64,000 nucleotides of DNA from Hexactinellida sp. DTS-2022 (taxonomy: Eukaryota > Porifera > Hexactinellida). The stretch lies in NCBI GenBank assembly GCA_028753945.1, contig JAPNXP010000013.1:3286001-3350000 (forward strand). The letters are read 5' to 3'. The notes below the pieces were generated by a model. The model had not been told where the DNA came from, did no database searches, and saw only the letters and a program-made list of their open reading frames with translations. Shown here one piece after another: positions 43,902 through 54,202 of the stretch (position 1 is the stretch's first letter; the number at the start of each line of letters is the position of its first letter). The position numbers and the translations under genes were made by a program.

Positions 43902-45440
43902 GGTCCAGGTATACTCTAGAAAAATGGAAAATTTCGAAAAAACCCCAAAAAAGGTCTTTTTCGTTTTTATTGTATTTTTGGATTGTATTGATATCCATGT
44001 GTACTCCCAAGAAACTTCTAAGAAAAACTCCATATATCTTTCAAGTTTGACACATTTTCGTGACCTCGTCTCTTATAAATAAAAAAATAAAAAAATAAAA
44101 AAATTAAAAATTAATAAAATATTAATTTAAAGGGAAATTGCTGTTGGCACAGGTGTAATTTTTGATTTTAGTTAGTTCAATATAGGATTTATTTTAGAAT
44201 AATTGCAAATACAAATAAAATTGCTTTTGGTACAGGTGTAATTTTTGATTTAAGGTAGTTCAATATAGGATTTATATAGGAATAATTGCAAATACAAATA
44301 TAATTGCTTTTGGTACAGGTGTAATTTTTGATTTTAGGTAGTTCAATATAGTATTTATATTGATAAAATTGCAAATATAAGGGAAATTGATGTCAGCACA
44401 GGTGTAATTTTTGATTTTTGGTAGTTCAATATAGGTTTATATTGGAATAATTGCAAATATAAAGGATTTTAATGTCGGCACATGTGTAATTTTGGTTTGG
44501 TAGGTAAATATAGGGATTCATATACGAATAATCAAAATACAAAGGGAATTACTGTCTGCACAGGTGTTATTTTAGACTTTTGGTAGTTCTATTTGGAAAT
44601 TTTATGGAAATAATTGCAATTACTACGAAAATGCTCTCTGCACAGGTGTAATTTAGAATTTTGTGTTCAATATAGGGATAATTGAGGAATAATTTCAAAT
44701 TTAAATTGAAATGAACACTATTGAATGCGCAGGGCCGTGGTTATTGGGTGGAGAATTAGATTGGGATCCCAATAGTGCTCCTAACAATTGTGGGGTCACG
44801 TCAACTTGGTGTTGGGTGAAGAGATAAATACCAAACTGGGAGGGAGAACGGAAGTGGCTTTGGAGGTGCAAGTGGTTGTGGCGGCGGCTAATTCACTTCA
44901 ATACACATAGTGAGTTAGAATTTGAATGAACAACGTGAATTTACTAGTTTACCTCCTCTATACTTTACCTAAAATTTTATATTCATATTTCAAAAGCCTA
45001 TATCTCAAAACTAACATTTTCAGTTTTGTGTAATAGGTCATTTTGTCAATTTTGGTCGTGGAATCAAAAGCTCAACGGTTTCGGATAGATCTCGTGAAGA
45101 TAAAACTAATGAGTGCAGAGATTTATTCTATTATGGATAGTTCATGTGCTTTTTGGATTTTGGATCAGGAAAATCTTCATTTGAAAGTCGACATCACATA
45201 AAAGTATTTGAAATCCAGAAAAATCCAGATATTCACAATTCCTGCACTCATTAGTTTTATTACATCCAGCTAAACACATTCAATCAATAATATTATTGGT
45301 CTTGTAAATCTTTGCTGATTGATCTTCTACCCAATAGTGGTAAAATTAAAAAATATATTTTTCCTCTCTTAGTATATATGCCAATATTATTGTATTTTTG
45401 GCATCCTGAAGAAGAAGTATATACGCTGTAAAAAATTGAG
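43902..45440. mobile_element. 1.5-kb insertion with TTAA target duplication
   Basis: TTAA occurs at 43898-43901 and 45441-45444, while the sister element has one TTAA at the matching place (31573-31576). The ends (GGTCCAGGTATACT and CTGTAAAAAATTGAG) are not inverted repeats, so piggyBac or Kolobok type cannot be assigned from ends alone. Inside are the 82-bp array, an inverted pair AAAACTAATGAGTGCAG/CTGCACTCATTAGTTTT (45105-45262), and no transposase. Confidence 0.75.
44140..44720. repeat. Seven ~82-bp tandem repeats
   Basis: GGCACAGGTGTAATTTTTGA recurs at about 44148, 44229, 44310, 44395, 44477, 44558 and 44640. Each is followed by TAGTTCAATATAGG and ATAATTGCAAATA. Divergence increases toward the right. 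Confidence 0.88.
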
Positions 45441-47152
45441 TTAACTAGTTTATATGAGTCAAACGCGTTGTTGTGTATAGCACACGTTCTGTATTTGGAA
45501 GACAAATTACAGAGTTTAACTTAGTACCACTGTTTTCAGATTGCCGAAGTTTCACGTGATATTAAAGCCAAATGGAGTAGAGCTCTCCATGGACTGATAT
45601 CTCCAAGAATACAAGGTATTATTTGTATCCACAACCTTAGAGCGGAAGAATACATTACTTCCTCAAGTTCCACACCCAACTTGTCCAGAGAAAGCTCTAT
45701 ATATTGTTTGATTTGGACACAATAAAGTTGATAAGAAACAATTGGCTAAACTTGGACATTGAATCATTGGTGTTACGTTACTCTATCCTTCACTCATTTG
45801 ACTACTAAACTGAATGAAGCTAAGTTTAATGATATTCGATTATTGTACAAAGAAGAACGACTTTCTACTATAAAGTAAGCTCACTACCTCAGTAATGTAT
45901 GTTGGTCCACAATTTTAATTCTGAAATTTATCTAGCACTTGGCGTATTCAACGATAAATAATCCTCTTAAACATGTGCGTTTGAATGAAGAGTATTCTAG
46001 ACATCATAGCGTTTGGGTTTCTTGAATTAGTTTGTAAAATGCTTGAGGGATGGAGTTCAACAATTGGAAAGGATGATAAACTTAGCGCACAAAATTTCAA
46101 AAGTTATAGTTTTTCCCAATCTTGTATTGCTCTGCCATTAACCAATTCACAGCTCACTCTAATTGTGGTTATGAGAATGTTCTTAGCTATAACTCCAGAA
46201 TACCCATTACCCAATAGATGACCTAATCTATAGTATTAAAGAGTCAACTTGGCTTAAACCCAGTTATGGATTTGACAAATCCATCTACTCCACAGTTCTG
46301 CTTAAACCTATAATTTTTCTTAATCAAATTATCCACACTTTTTTTCAACAAAAGATGGAAATAATTCATTTTCTTGCGACCAGGATATTGAAGTTATTCA
46401 TGATCTAAGCTCTATCGACCTCGACATTCATGTTCTCCTATCTGTTGTGGTTGCTCTTATTATCTTGAAACCACTAACTGCCATCATTGTATTCAACGAT
46501 CAACTACTTACTGAAACAAGGATATTGAGATTACAGAGGCTACGAAATATGACCTTGTAAGATATGTATATATTGATCGTGGTTCTATTAAATGGCCTTC
46601 AGATATTGAAACTGAATCAATTGTGGTATTGTTGGAGATATCAATCAAGTTTGATTAAAATCAAGCTTTAAAAAACAATCATCCCCCGCCTTCTAGAAAA
46701 GTGCGAATTCGACTAGCTCAAAGCGTATTCGTTGATAAATCTTGCTTAAAGGAATATCTCTCATAGTTGTAGAGTTCGGAGGATATTTAGTACTAATATC
46801 CACTAAATGCACATTACCTAAAGATATTCGGAAGAAAATTGAAATTCAATTACTTAATAACAAATACTGTGCATAGTAATTCTGTTTTCATTTCACATTT
46901 TGTTATTTGAGTACTTATAATATTGCTTGTATGTCAATGGATAACTTATTTCTACAATGAATGGATGTCAAATGTATGACAATATTACATACTTAGTTTA
47001 CAGAGTCAAATCCAGGTAAAAACAACATAATTCATGTGTAAAGTTCATTACCAATTGTAATAGGCAAACATATCGAATGCACTTCTAGTTCATCCATGGT
47101 CCATTTTTTATTGTCGTTTCCAGTCCTTATCTATAGTAGTTCATGGTGATAT

Positions 47153-48044
47153 TTAATTAATTTTCTATTTGGAGTTGGTATATTATTATACACGGACATG
47201 CGTTAACGCTACCTACGAGTACTATTTTGCCAATGGCTAAAAAATCACAAAAAAATTATTATTCGTCTGTAGACGCTTGATTAAGCCCCCAAGGATATGC
47301 AAAGGTAAACGTACAATATCTCGATTAATTTGACCTCTATGAGTACGATATTTGGGATGCTAAGTGTACTTTTTCAGTGGTTCAGCACTTTCAGATGGAT
47401 TGTTTGCTTTAACTGACGTGATTTTTTGTGATTTTCCTTGAATATACCTGGCCCATTAGATAGTCTGTGGGAAAAAAAACAAAATTGATAAAAAAATCAT
47501 ATAGAAAGAGAAAATTCGCAAAGTTAGGGCCATTATCTATCCTTGGGGTCCTATTTCTAACACACTCCCTCTGAATACATTTCTCAGACACACGTGCACC
47601 TAGAATTAAAATGCACTAGTGAAAAAGGCTTGCAATATACGACTTCCTATGCGTCCCTAATACATTTTGTGACCCTCAGACGCCCCGTTTTTTCAAATGA
47701 CCATATATGGGCATGGATATGTACCACATTTTGATGATTCAGCAATTTTGTATCTCATAAACTAAAGAAAGCAGAGCTTAGCTCTAATCGATTATTCATA
47801 TATCATTGGAATAACAAATTGGACTATTTTCCAAATAGTTACCATGCTAAGAAGCCCATGCCCATATATGGAGGTGTCATGTGACCATCACAAACCATCG
47901 ATCATGAAAATCAGAGTTGTGCAAGAGCTTAGCTCAAACTTGCTAACACTATCAGTAATCGTTTTCGAGGAATATGAACTGCTTCAATTATCTTCAAACC
48001 ATTATCTGTCAGAAGTATTGAAGGTTTGTGCCACTATTGTGTCC
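47153..48044. other. No gene; repeat also found at 17700-17900
   Basis: 47640-47880 shares CTAATACATTTTGTGACCC, ACCATATATGGGCATG and ATGATTCAGCAATTTTGTAT-like stretches with 17720-17830. Otherwise nothing is recognisable. Confidence 0.45.
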
Positions 48045-48770
48045 TTCTATACCAGTGGTACTTAACCGGTGGGGAATTACCCACTAGTGGGGAATTGAGG
48101 ATCCTCAGATGGGGAATGGAGCTTCAGGCTAAAAAGTTTACAAATCATTAACAGTAGTTTGGAATAATTTCTTGGAATTCAACCTGTTCAATTTATTGTA
48201 TTAAATTTATTTTCAGATTTCTAGGTTTAACTCGTAAGTATATTAAACAGGTATTCACTGCTTCCAGATCATACCTGCAGTGTTGTCCAGACAAATTCTG
48301 GACTTCTAGAGGATTTGAGCGCCCAAAAAAAATCGAACGCTCGCTACGCTCGCCCGTTGTTCATAATAAACATTGACACGAGAATTAGTTTGAGATTCCC
48401 TTGACATATCAAATATTAAAAAACAAAATGCTCAATCAAAATTTAGTGTGGAAATCACGAATCAATCTGATTCTATAAGGATTTGAGCACCTCTGGGAAC
48501 TCCTGGATGCTCAAATCCATATAGAATCAAATTCAAATATCGCCTTGACTTGCTTAGAAAATTTATATTGCCCTTTTCAAGAAATATCCTTGGCATAGGC
48601 ATAACACTCTGTTCTGCTGGTCCGGCTATGGTCGGCCTAGTTTTCATTTGCTGTAACTAAGTTATATTATAAGATGGTCTAGTTTGGCAGGACTACAGAA
48701 AATCTTTGGCAGGAGAATTTCCAAAGCCTTAGTTTCCCTTGTGGGAAAAAAAAGCTAAATGGACATATAG

Positions 48771-48922
48771 CAGGGTTGTAAATAAATAATTTATTTTTTC
48801 TTAAATTAAATCATTTGAGATTTCAAATAATTTCAAATCAAATCATTTGCCACTCAATATTCCCGTGAATCAATTCAAATTAAATCAAATATTTGAAATA
48901 TTTGGCTTGATTTACAACCCTG
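48771..48922. mobile_element. hAT-type MITE (AAATCAAAT-rich), near-perfect TSD
   Basis: CAGGGTTGTAAATAAAT and GATTTACAACCCTG are inverted. Flanks ACATATAG and ATATATAG match at 7 of 8. It is the small relative of the 8711-10178 element. Confidence 0.85.
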
Positions 48923-48956
48923 ATATATAGTTATGTATTTATAAGTGTCACTGGAC

Positions 48957-49059
48957 CAGAGGCGGACGAGGGTGGGGCCTGGCCCCACCTAAATTAAGTG
49001 TGCCCCACATCATTGATGTGAGTGTGCCCCACCAGTGGCGGCTGCTGGCGCCGCCACTG
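48957..49059. mobile_element. hAT-type MITE, 103 bp
   Basis: CAGAGGCGGACGAGG and GGCGCCGCCACTG form imperfect inverted ends. Flanks CACTGGAC and CATTGGAC match at 7 of 8. GCCCCAC repeats give high GC. Confidence 0.75.
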
Positions 49060-49229
49060 CATTGGACTAATGACAATAATATTAAAAGGGATATTATTAA
49101 GTGTACCCATAAAGTATATGAGCACCATTTACTTCTTAAATTAAGTTCATATTTAGGTGGGGAATAGAGTATCTAGGTATTCCAAAGTGGGAAATGGCAG
49201 AGAAAAGGTTAAGAACCACTGTTCTATAC

Positions 49230-50520
49230 CCTCTTCTCCACGTAAATATTTTCTAATACCGGCTGTGGAAAAAGCTAGAGAACTCCGTGATTATTTATCG
49301 TATCAACTTGAAATTTTGGGGAGATGTAGTTAATATATATATCTAAATACGTTCAGAGCGTTTCCATACTTTTTTCTAATTTCGCAAAGTTGTATGGCCA
49401 CATTTCTCAAAATAGGGAAATTCCATCGAAAAATTGACCTAAATTTTTTAATTCCTAATAAATAATATAAATTTAGATAATATTGGTGATTTTCTCGTAT
49501 ACGCAAGTTGAATGCATATTTATTTGACGAGTTATGAAGTAAAACAAAGTGTTTCAAGTTATCATGTTTTTCTACTAGATATATCTATGGCTTATATTAA
49601 GGAGATACAATGGAGCATTTATACAAAAATACATAAATACCATATTTAATGTATTAGCATTTCCAAATCTACATTGATATGCCAGGTTTCCAATTCTGAA
49701 AGCAAAATTCGAAATTTGTAACTATTTTGACCTTTTTCACTTCACTAAAGGTCAAAGTCACCGTCATTTTGTAAAAAAAAAAATCTCAAGATTTCCGGAT
49801 AGTGACCTTTGTATAGCTCGCATAACTCAAAAAGTATAAGTCGAAGAGAAAAAAATTATCCCTCAAAAATGATCCTTGTCAGTTGTTCTTGAAATTATGC
49901 CGTGTCGATTTTCAACTTTAATACAAAGTTATAGAGTTAATAATTATATAATGCCAAATCTCCGATAAAATCGAGTGATTATTTGAAAATCTATAGATAA
50001 AAAGAATCAAATCGATATCGCAAATTCTGTGTGGCATAATCCCTTGTACTAATGTAGTAGAGTGAAACTTGCACTATAACAGAACTTGCGCCTAATAGAG
50101 TAAATAGCTAGAATTTATATTGACTAGTATGGATTCACTATTAGGCTATTTTAAACTAACAATATCTAATTCAAATTTCCATTTTAGAGAATTGTGACAA
50201 TACTGTAATTTGTTCCTATCAAAAAGTAATGTCTAAAAACGCAATAAAAATTGGGGGTTATCGGGTGTCGAAAATGCTCCATTGTATCTCCTTAATTACA
50301 TAGCAACGCTATACATGTTTTCATTGAATATAGGCAAGTTTAATATCTAGAAAATTGTCAGTTCTAATTAGCATAAATATTCAACAATACAGGCGCTGAT
50401 TAGTATTTCCCAATTTATTTTTTCTGTCTTTATACGTATATACCTATGGCTAGGCCCTAGGGCCCATGGATAAATAGACAGCTTAGGGGGGCACAGCCCT
50501 ACTCTGAAACAATAGCATTA
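49230..50520. other. No recognisable feature
   Basis: AT-rich DNA. A lone TA-flanked terminus near 50066 (AGAGTGAAACTTGCACTATA) is the only repeat hint. 'ACAATGGAGCATTT' at 49608 is inverted near 50272 as AAAATGCTCCATTG, and the adjoining GTATCTCCTTAAT also pairs, suggesting a 0.7-kb inverted-repeat element at about 49597-50296. Confidence 0.45.
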
Positions 50521-50528
50521 CTAATATG

Positions 50529-50841
50529 CAGGGACGTACCGTGCGGGGGGGTGTGACACCCCCCCCCACTTTTTCTTATTTGGTCGGTAATTCCTGTGTC
50601 GTCGGTAAAACCGATCGATTAGAATCAATTTTTCAGATTATTATATTTACACATGTATAATTATAATTTATTAGTGTCGTCGATGCAGTCAACGTTAGTA
50701 ACGCTAGAAGTTGCAGCACTGCAGGGTGAGGGAAATTGTGAAATATTTTATCTATCTACCTCCACGATAGGAAGAATGCATGTTGGTCGGTAAACCAAGA
50801 ATTTACACCCCCCCACTCAAAATGGTCACGGCACGCTCCTG
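50529..50841. mobile_element. hAT-type MITE, perfect 8-bp TSD CTAATATG
   Basis: CAGGGACGTACCGTG and CACGGCACGCTCCTG are inverted. CTAATATG lies at 50521-50528 and 50842-50849. Poly-G and poly-C tracts sit just inside each end. Confidence 0.9.
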
Positions 50842-51428
50842 CTAATATGTGTGTCACTAGCGGTCACCTAAATATCACCCATATGATTCCCCGTAATATA
50901 ATGAACCTCTGTATAGGGCCTTTGAATTTTAAGTAATGCCAAGGGGTAAGTATTAGAGACAGTCCTTTTATATTACAAAATGGCAAAAAGCGTAATGTAG
51001 GTAGGGGTATATAATTTTGTTAATTTTTCGTTACATAACCGACATTTTTATAGGCTCCTAAAATCAGTTTGAGCTCAATCATGCACATACATAACTCAAT
51101 ATGCATCAAAAATACAACTGGAATTTAATTTGAAAAGGTATCTGCTTTAAATACAAGCGAGGCCCGCAGACCCGAGTGCAAGTTGTAAGAACGCGTAGCG
51201 CGGGCGAGCAGCTTGTATAAATAAACGCTCTAGAAAACTTATAAAAAATATTAAATCATTTATCAAGTACTTTCAGAGTTATTGTCCATTAATATTGTGA
51301 AAAATACGAAGCATATTTCTGATATTTTGAATAATAATCCGAATGAGGAATGTATTTTATACAATGCGTTTTGTAGCCAGTATTGTGCAAATTCCAACGA
51401 AATCACTTTTAAATAGGACCTTATATAG

Positions 51429-52398
51429 CAGGGCTCTTCAATTAATTTTATTCCCGGGCCACTTTTGAAAAATCAGGCACTTCCCCGGGTCACTTCGTAA
51501 CTGGAGTAGCCATAATTGATTACTTATATGCTAATAACAAATAGGTAAGAATAAAACACATTATGTGATATACATAATATGGATACAAGACTATAAGTAC
51601 AAGCAATAAAGGCAATTGCAGGGTTGTATCAACTCATTTTGAGTTGGCAGAATCAACTCATTTTCTTGAATGAGTTGAATGAGTTGGTGACAGCAAAATG
51701 AATGAGTTGAATGAGTTGGTAACAAAAAAATGAATGAGTTGAATGAGTTGGTAGACAAAAAATGAGTTGATACAACCCTACTTCCGACCATGGCCAGACA
51801 ACTTTCACTTTGTCGTAACATTAATGCGTAGGGAGATCCAAATTTGGCCGGATCACTTTTGAGAGCCGACCGACGCAGCTGTAAATGTATTATTAAACTG
51901 AAGATTTAAGATATACGTTAGTTACAATTAGTTTAATAAAAAATGAGTTGGCAGAATCAACTCATTTTCTTGAATGAGTTGAATGAGTTGGTAACAGCAA
52001 AATGAATGAGTTGAATGAGTTGGTGAAGGAAATTTGAATGAGTTGGTAGACAAAAAATGAGTTGTTTTGCCAACTCAAAATGAGTTGATACAACCCTGGC
52101 CGCAATTGGGCATATTAATGCATGTGACAATTTAATGAGAATATCGGGAAAAGTAACGTGCTGTAAAACACTATGCCAATGGTTGTATAATAGCTAAACA
52201 TAAATTTGAATATTGGAATGATCAAGTAACTACTATATCCTAGGGCCTAGAAGGATAAATTACAATTTCAGTTGCAGAGCATGTACCTATGAGCGAAAGA
52301 ATATCGAATAAAGTTATAAACTGAAAAGATTGGGCTGGCCACCAAAATATAGGCCCCGGGCCACTTTTGGCCCGCGGGCCACTAATTGAAGAGTCCTG
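51429..52398. mobile_element. hAT-type element, 970 bp, perfect 8-bp TSD TTATATAG
   Basis: CAGGGCTCTTCAATTAATTT and CACTAATTGAAGAGTCCTG are inverted; both continue with GGGCCAC/GCCCGCGGGCCAC motifs. TTATATAG lies at 51421-51428 and 52399-52406. Half of it is the nested MITE at 51619-52098. Confidence 0.9.
51619..52098. mobile_element. hAT-type MITE ('ACTCATT' family), inverted copy of 745-1192
   Basis: CAGGGTTGTATCAACTCATT and its inverse bound 480 bp that match 745-1192 reversed, including the unique core GGAGATCCAAATTTGGCCGG. GCAATTG occurs just outside both ends, but with three extra bases on the right, so the TSD is imperfect. Confidence 0.85.
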
Positions 52399-52406
52399 TT
52401 ATATAG

Positions 52407-52832
52407 CAAAACCTACTCTGAACTAGAGTATAAAGAATACGAATAAACCTCACCTAGAGGCACTTAAATTTGTCGCAATTAATGGTTAAATATTGTTTGA
52501 TTGGAATAGCAGTATACTTATTTTATTGTGATGTATCAAACAACGTGATCTGCGTATACATAGAAAATAACGATATTTTCATTATTCTCTAATCAAAAAC
52601 TCGAAAACGATTCATCGGAATGGAAATAAATTAATAACCTGGCTGGAATGTAGTGTATAGAGTAATTAAAAATTTTCAACTACAATTATAGTGCAGCCCA
52701 TTTTAAGCCTAAAATTAAGTTCGTTGATAAACAAAGTACTCAATTAAATTTAGTTTGTGTTTCTCACAGAAATGAATATAGAAATTTGCTAGAATATGCC
52801 AAAAATCAAATTTGGCATAATTTGATTGATAA
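52407..52832. other. 3' flank of the methyltransferase gene
   Basis: AT-rich DNA downstream of the stop codon at 52833 (gene on minus strand). AATAAA-like hexamers in minus orientation (TTTATT at 52519) could serve for polyadenylation; nothing else is clear. Confidence 0.4.
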
Positions 52833-53600
52833 TCAAGTTTTTATAGGTTTCCTAGCGACAAAAAAAGCACAATGATATTGATAAGTTAACATTGAATTCG
52901 GGTTCTCAATATAGGTAGAAGGTATATTTCTCTCTTCCTCTAACAACTCAAATTTCATATCTTTCGTGATAATCTTAATAATATCTGAATACGTTAGTTC
53001 AATCGAACACTCATTGGGAAGTTCTGCAAAGTGGTAGAGTAGAGGTCCTAGATTTATCCATATACCCCCCGGTTTCAATATCTTGCATATACATTCAATG
53101 TATTCAATGATATTGTGAGCGGTATCGATGAAGTAACATGTTGTAACACAGTCCCATTGGCAAGCATCATCCTTATAAACAATCAGAAAATCTCCTGCAG
53201 TCATTGAGAAATTACCCAGTTTGGGTAAGCAATCAGGCCATACATCTGGAATTCGTACAGGTGTGAGTTGGTCTTCAAGACTCCAACTATTCAGTAAGGA
53301 GTGTATCCATGGGTATATTGTATGCTGATATGTCTCAGCGCCGCTGTTGAGAATGAAATTAGAAGCTAGAAGCATATACATACTAAATTCATTACCTTGG
53401 CAGGTATAGCCTTCACGTGCAAGCTCGAAAGCAAGTCTAGCCAGACCACATCCCGGGATTAGAATCTTGATTGATCTACGCTGCTGAGATCTTCCGTAAT
53501 AAATTTGGATACGTTCTAAGATGGGCTTATAACAAAGATCTCTCTCCTTTTGACCCTCTAGACTCCAGTCACGGTAAAACTGTTTCAGAGTTGTTATAAC
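52833..53600 (-). CDS. CARNMT1: Carnosine N-methyltransferase (CARNMT1/N2227 family), last exon
   Basis: This enzyme family uses S-adenosylmethionine to methylate carnosine to anserine and, in animals, certain protein histidines. A TATTTAG acceptor precedes 53600, and 255 codons run open to a stop at 52833. Key blocks in order: TLKQFYRDWSLEG, ILIPGCGLARLAFELA (SAM-binding motif I), CQGNEFSMYMLLASNFILN, HTIYPWIHS, PVRIPDVWPD, NFSMTAGDF, WDCVTTCYFIDTAHNIIEYI, LKPGGIWINLGPLLYHFAEL and a C-terminus ending ARKPIKT. Order, spacing and C-terminus fit the family's N2227 methyltransferase domain. Motif I reads PGCGLARLA where I expect PGAGLGRLA. The N-terminal exons were not found within 10 kb upstream; they may lie in a long intron's far side or be diverged. 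This is the only confident host gene. Confidence 0.92.
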   Translation of the reverse strand, partial: VITTLKQFYRDWSLEGQKERDLCYKPILERIQIYYGRSQQRRSIKILIPGCGLARLAFELAREGYTCQGNEFSMYMLLASNFILNSGAETYQHTIYPWIHSLLNSWSLEDQLTPVRIPDVWPDCLPKLGNFSMTAGDFLIVYKDDACQWDCVTTCYFIDTAHNIIEYIECICKILKPGGIWINLGPLLYHFAELPNECSIELTYSDIIKIITKDMKFELLEEERNIPSTYIENPNSMLTYQYHCAFFVARKPIKT

Positions 53601-53658
53601 CTAAATACATTAAATATGAAAAAGTAGAAACTAATAGTAAATTAGGCATAAAAAGCAC

Positions 53659-53964
53659 ATGTGGATACATTTACTGGTTCAAAGCTCTCGAATGAATTGG
53701 GAGCACCATAATTATGAAGTCCAACAATTCCTTAAAGGCACAGTTCGTTATACCGACAATTTGTTATGTGGCAATTCGCAACATATTGCATTGGTTGAGA
53801 TAGCTACTCAGGGACAATTTTTTCCGGGCTCAAGCCCTGGGCCCCAAAATAGTATAACAGTCCCCACATATGAGGTCGCCTGGGAGGCAGCACACAAATT
53901 CTCTAACGCATTTCATCTAAATAGTGATCAGCATCTGAGAAAGGTCCACAAACACATCTTGTAA
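53659..53964 (+). CDS. Unidentified possible exon, 101 codons
   Basis: The open frame includes GTVRYTDNLLCGNSQHIALV and ends HKHIL directly before GTAAGT, a strong donor site. Its codon use is not AT-extreme. It is opposite to CARNMT1, within or beside that gene's upstream intron. I recognise no family, and it could be chance or a TE piece. Confidence 0.3.
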   Translation: MWIHLLVQSSRMNWEHHNYEVQQFLKGTVRYTDNLLCGNSQHIALVEIATQGQFFPGSSPGPQNSITVPTYEVAWEAAHKFSNAFHLNSDQHLRKVHKHIL

Positions 53965-54143
53965 GTGCTACTTACAATAATTTTCTCGATTAACCGATTG
54001 ATGAATGGTACATAAGTAAGATAATATATTTCATTACCTTGAAAAATATTTAAATAATAATAATATCTATAAATTATAAGGATCTATTAAATAATAATAA
54101 TATCTATAAATAAAAAATCCAAAATTGCAGCCTGTGCGACGCA

Positions 54144-54202
54144 AGTTCCTTTGGTGGCACTATATTTTGATGGTGGTTTATTGATAGTGCCTCCAAAGGA
54201 AC
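54144..54202. repeat. Short inverted repeat (GTTCCTTTGGTGGCACTAT)
   Basis: AGTTCCTTTGGTGGCACTAT at the left is inverted at the right as ATAGTGCCTCCAAAGGAAC with one mismatch, around a ~20-nt centre. It is either a tiny fold-back element or a hairpin in RNA. Confidence 0.7.

Larger units (their letters stand above)
43555..47145 (+). mobile_element. P-like DNA transposon, copy 2 (7-bp TSD GTGATAT)
   Basis: CATGAACTACTATAGATAAG at 43555 is inverted at the right end (47145). GTGATAT flanks both sides (43548-43554, 47146-47152). It is an inverted homologue of 29767-32704 with the same body. On the plus strand, 45985-46221 is open (MKSILDIIAFGFLELVCKML...), and 45800-45870 reads TKLNEAKFNDIRLLYKEER. 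These are weak P/THAP9-like signs; stops break the rest. A 1539-bp TTAA-flanked insertion occupies 43902-45440. Confidence 0.78.
48053..49221. mobile_element. hAT-type element, 1.17 kb, perfect 8-bp TSD
   Basis: CAGTGGTACTTAACC and GGTTAAGAACCACTG are TIRs. TTCTATAC is duplicated at 48045-48052 and 49222-49229. GGGGAATTACCCAC-type repeats lie inside the left end and AGGTGGGGAATAG at the right. It carries two further MITEs (48771-48922, 48957-49059) and no transposase. Confidence 0.9.

Noticed and set aside
51619-52098. Perfect TSD for the second ACTCATT MITE
   Set aside because: GCAATTG is present on both sides but three extra bases separate it from the right end.
53659-53964. Upstream exon of CARNMT1
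   Set aside because: It lies on the opposite strand and does not resemble the family's N-terminal region.
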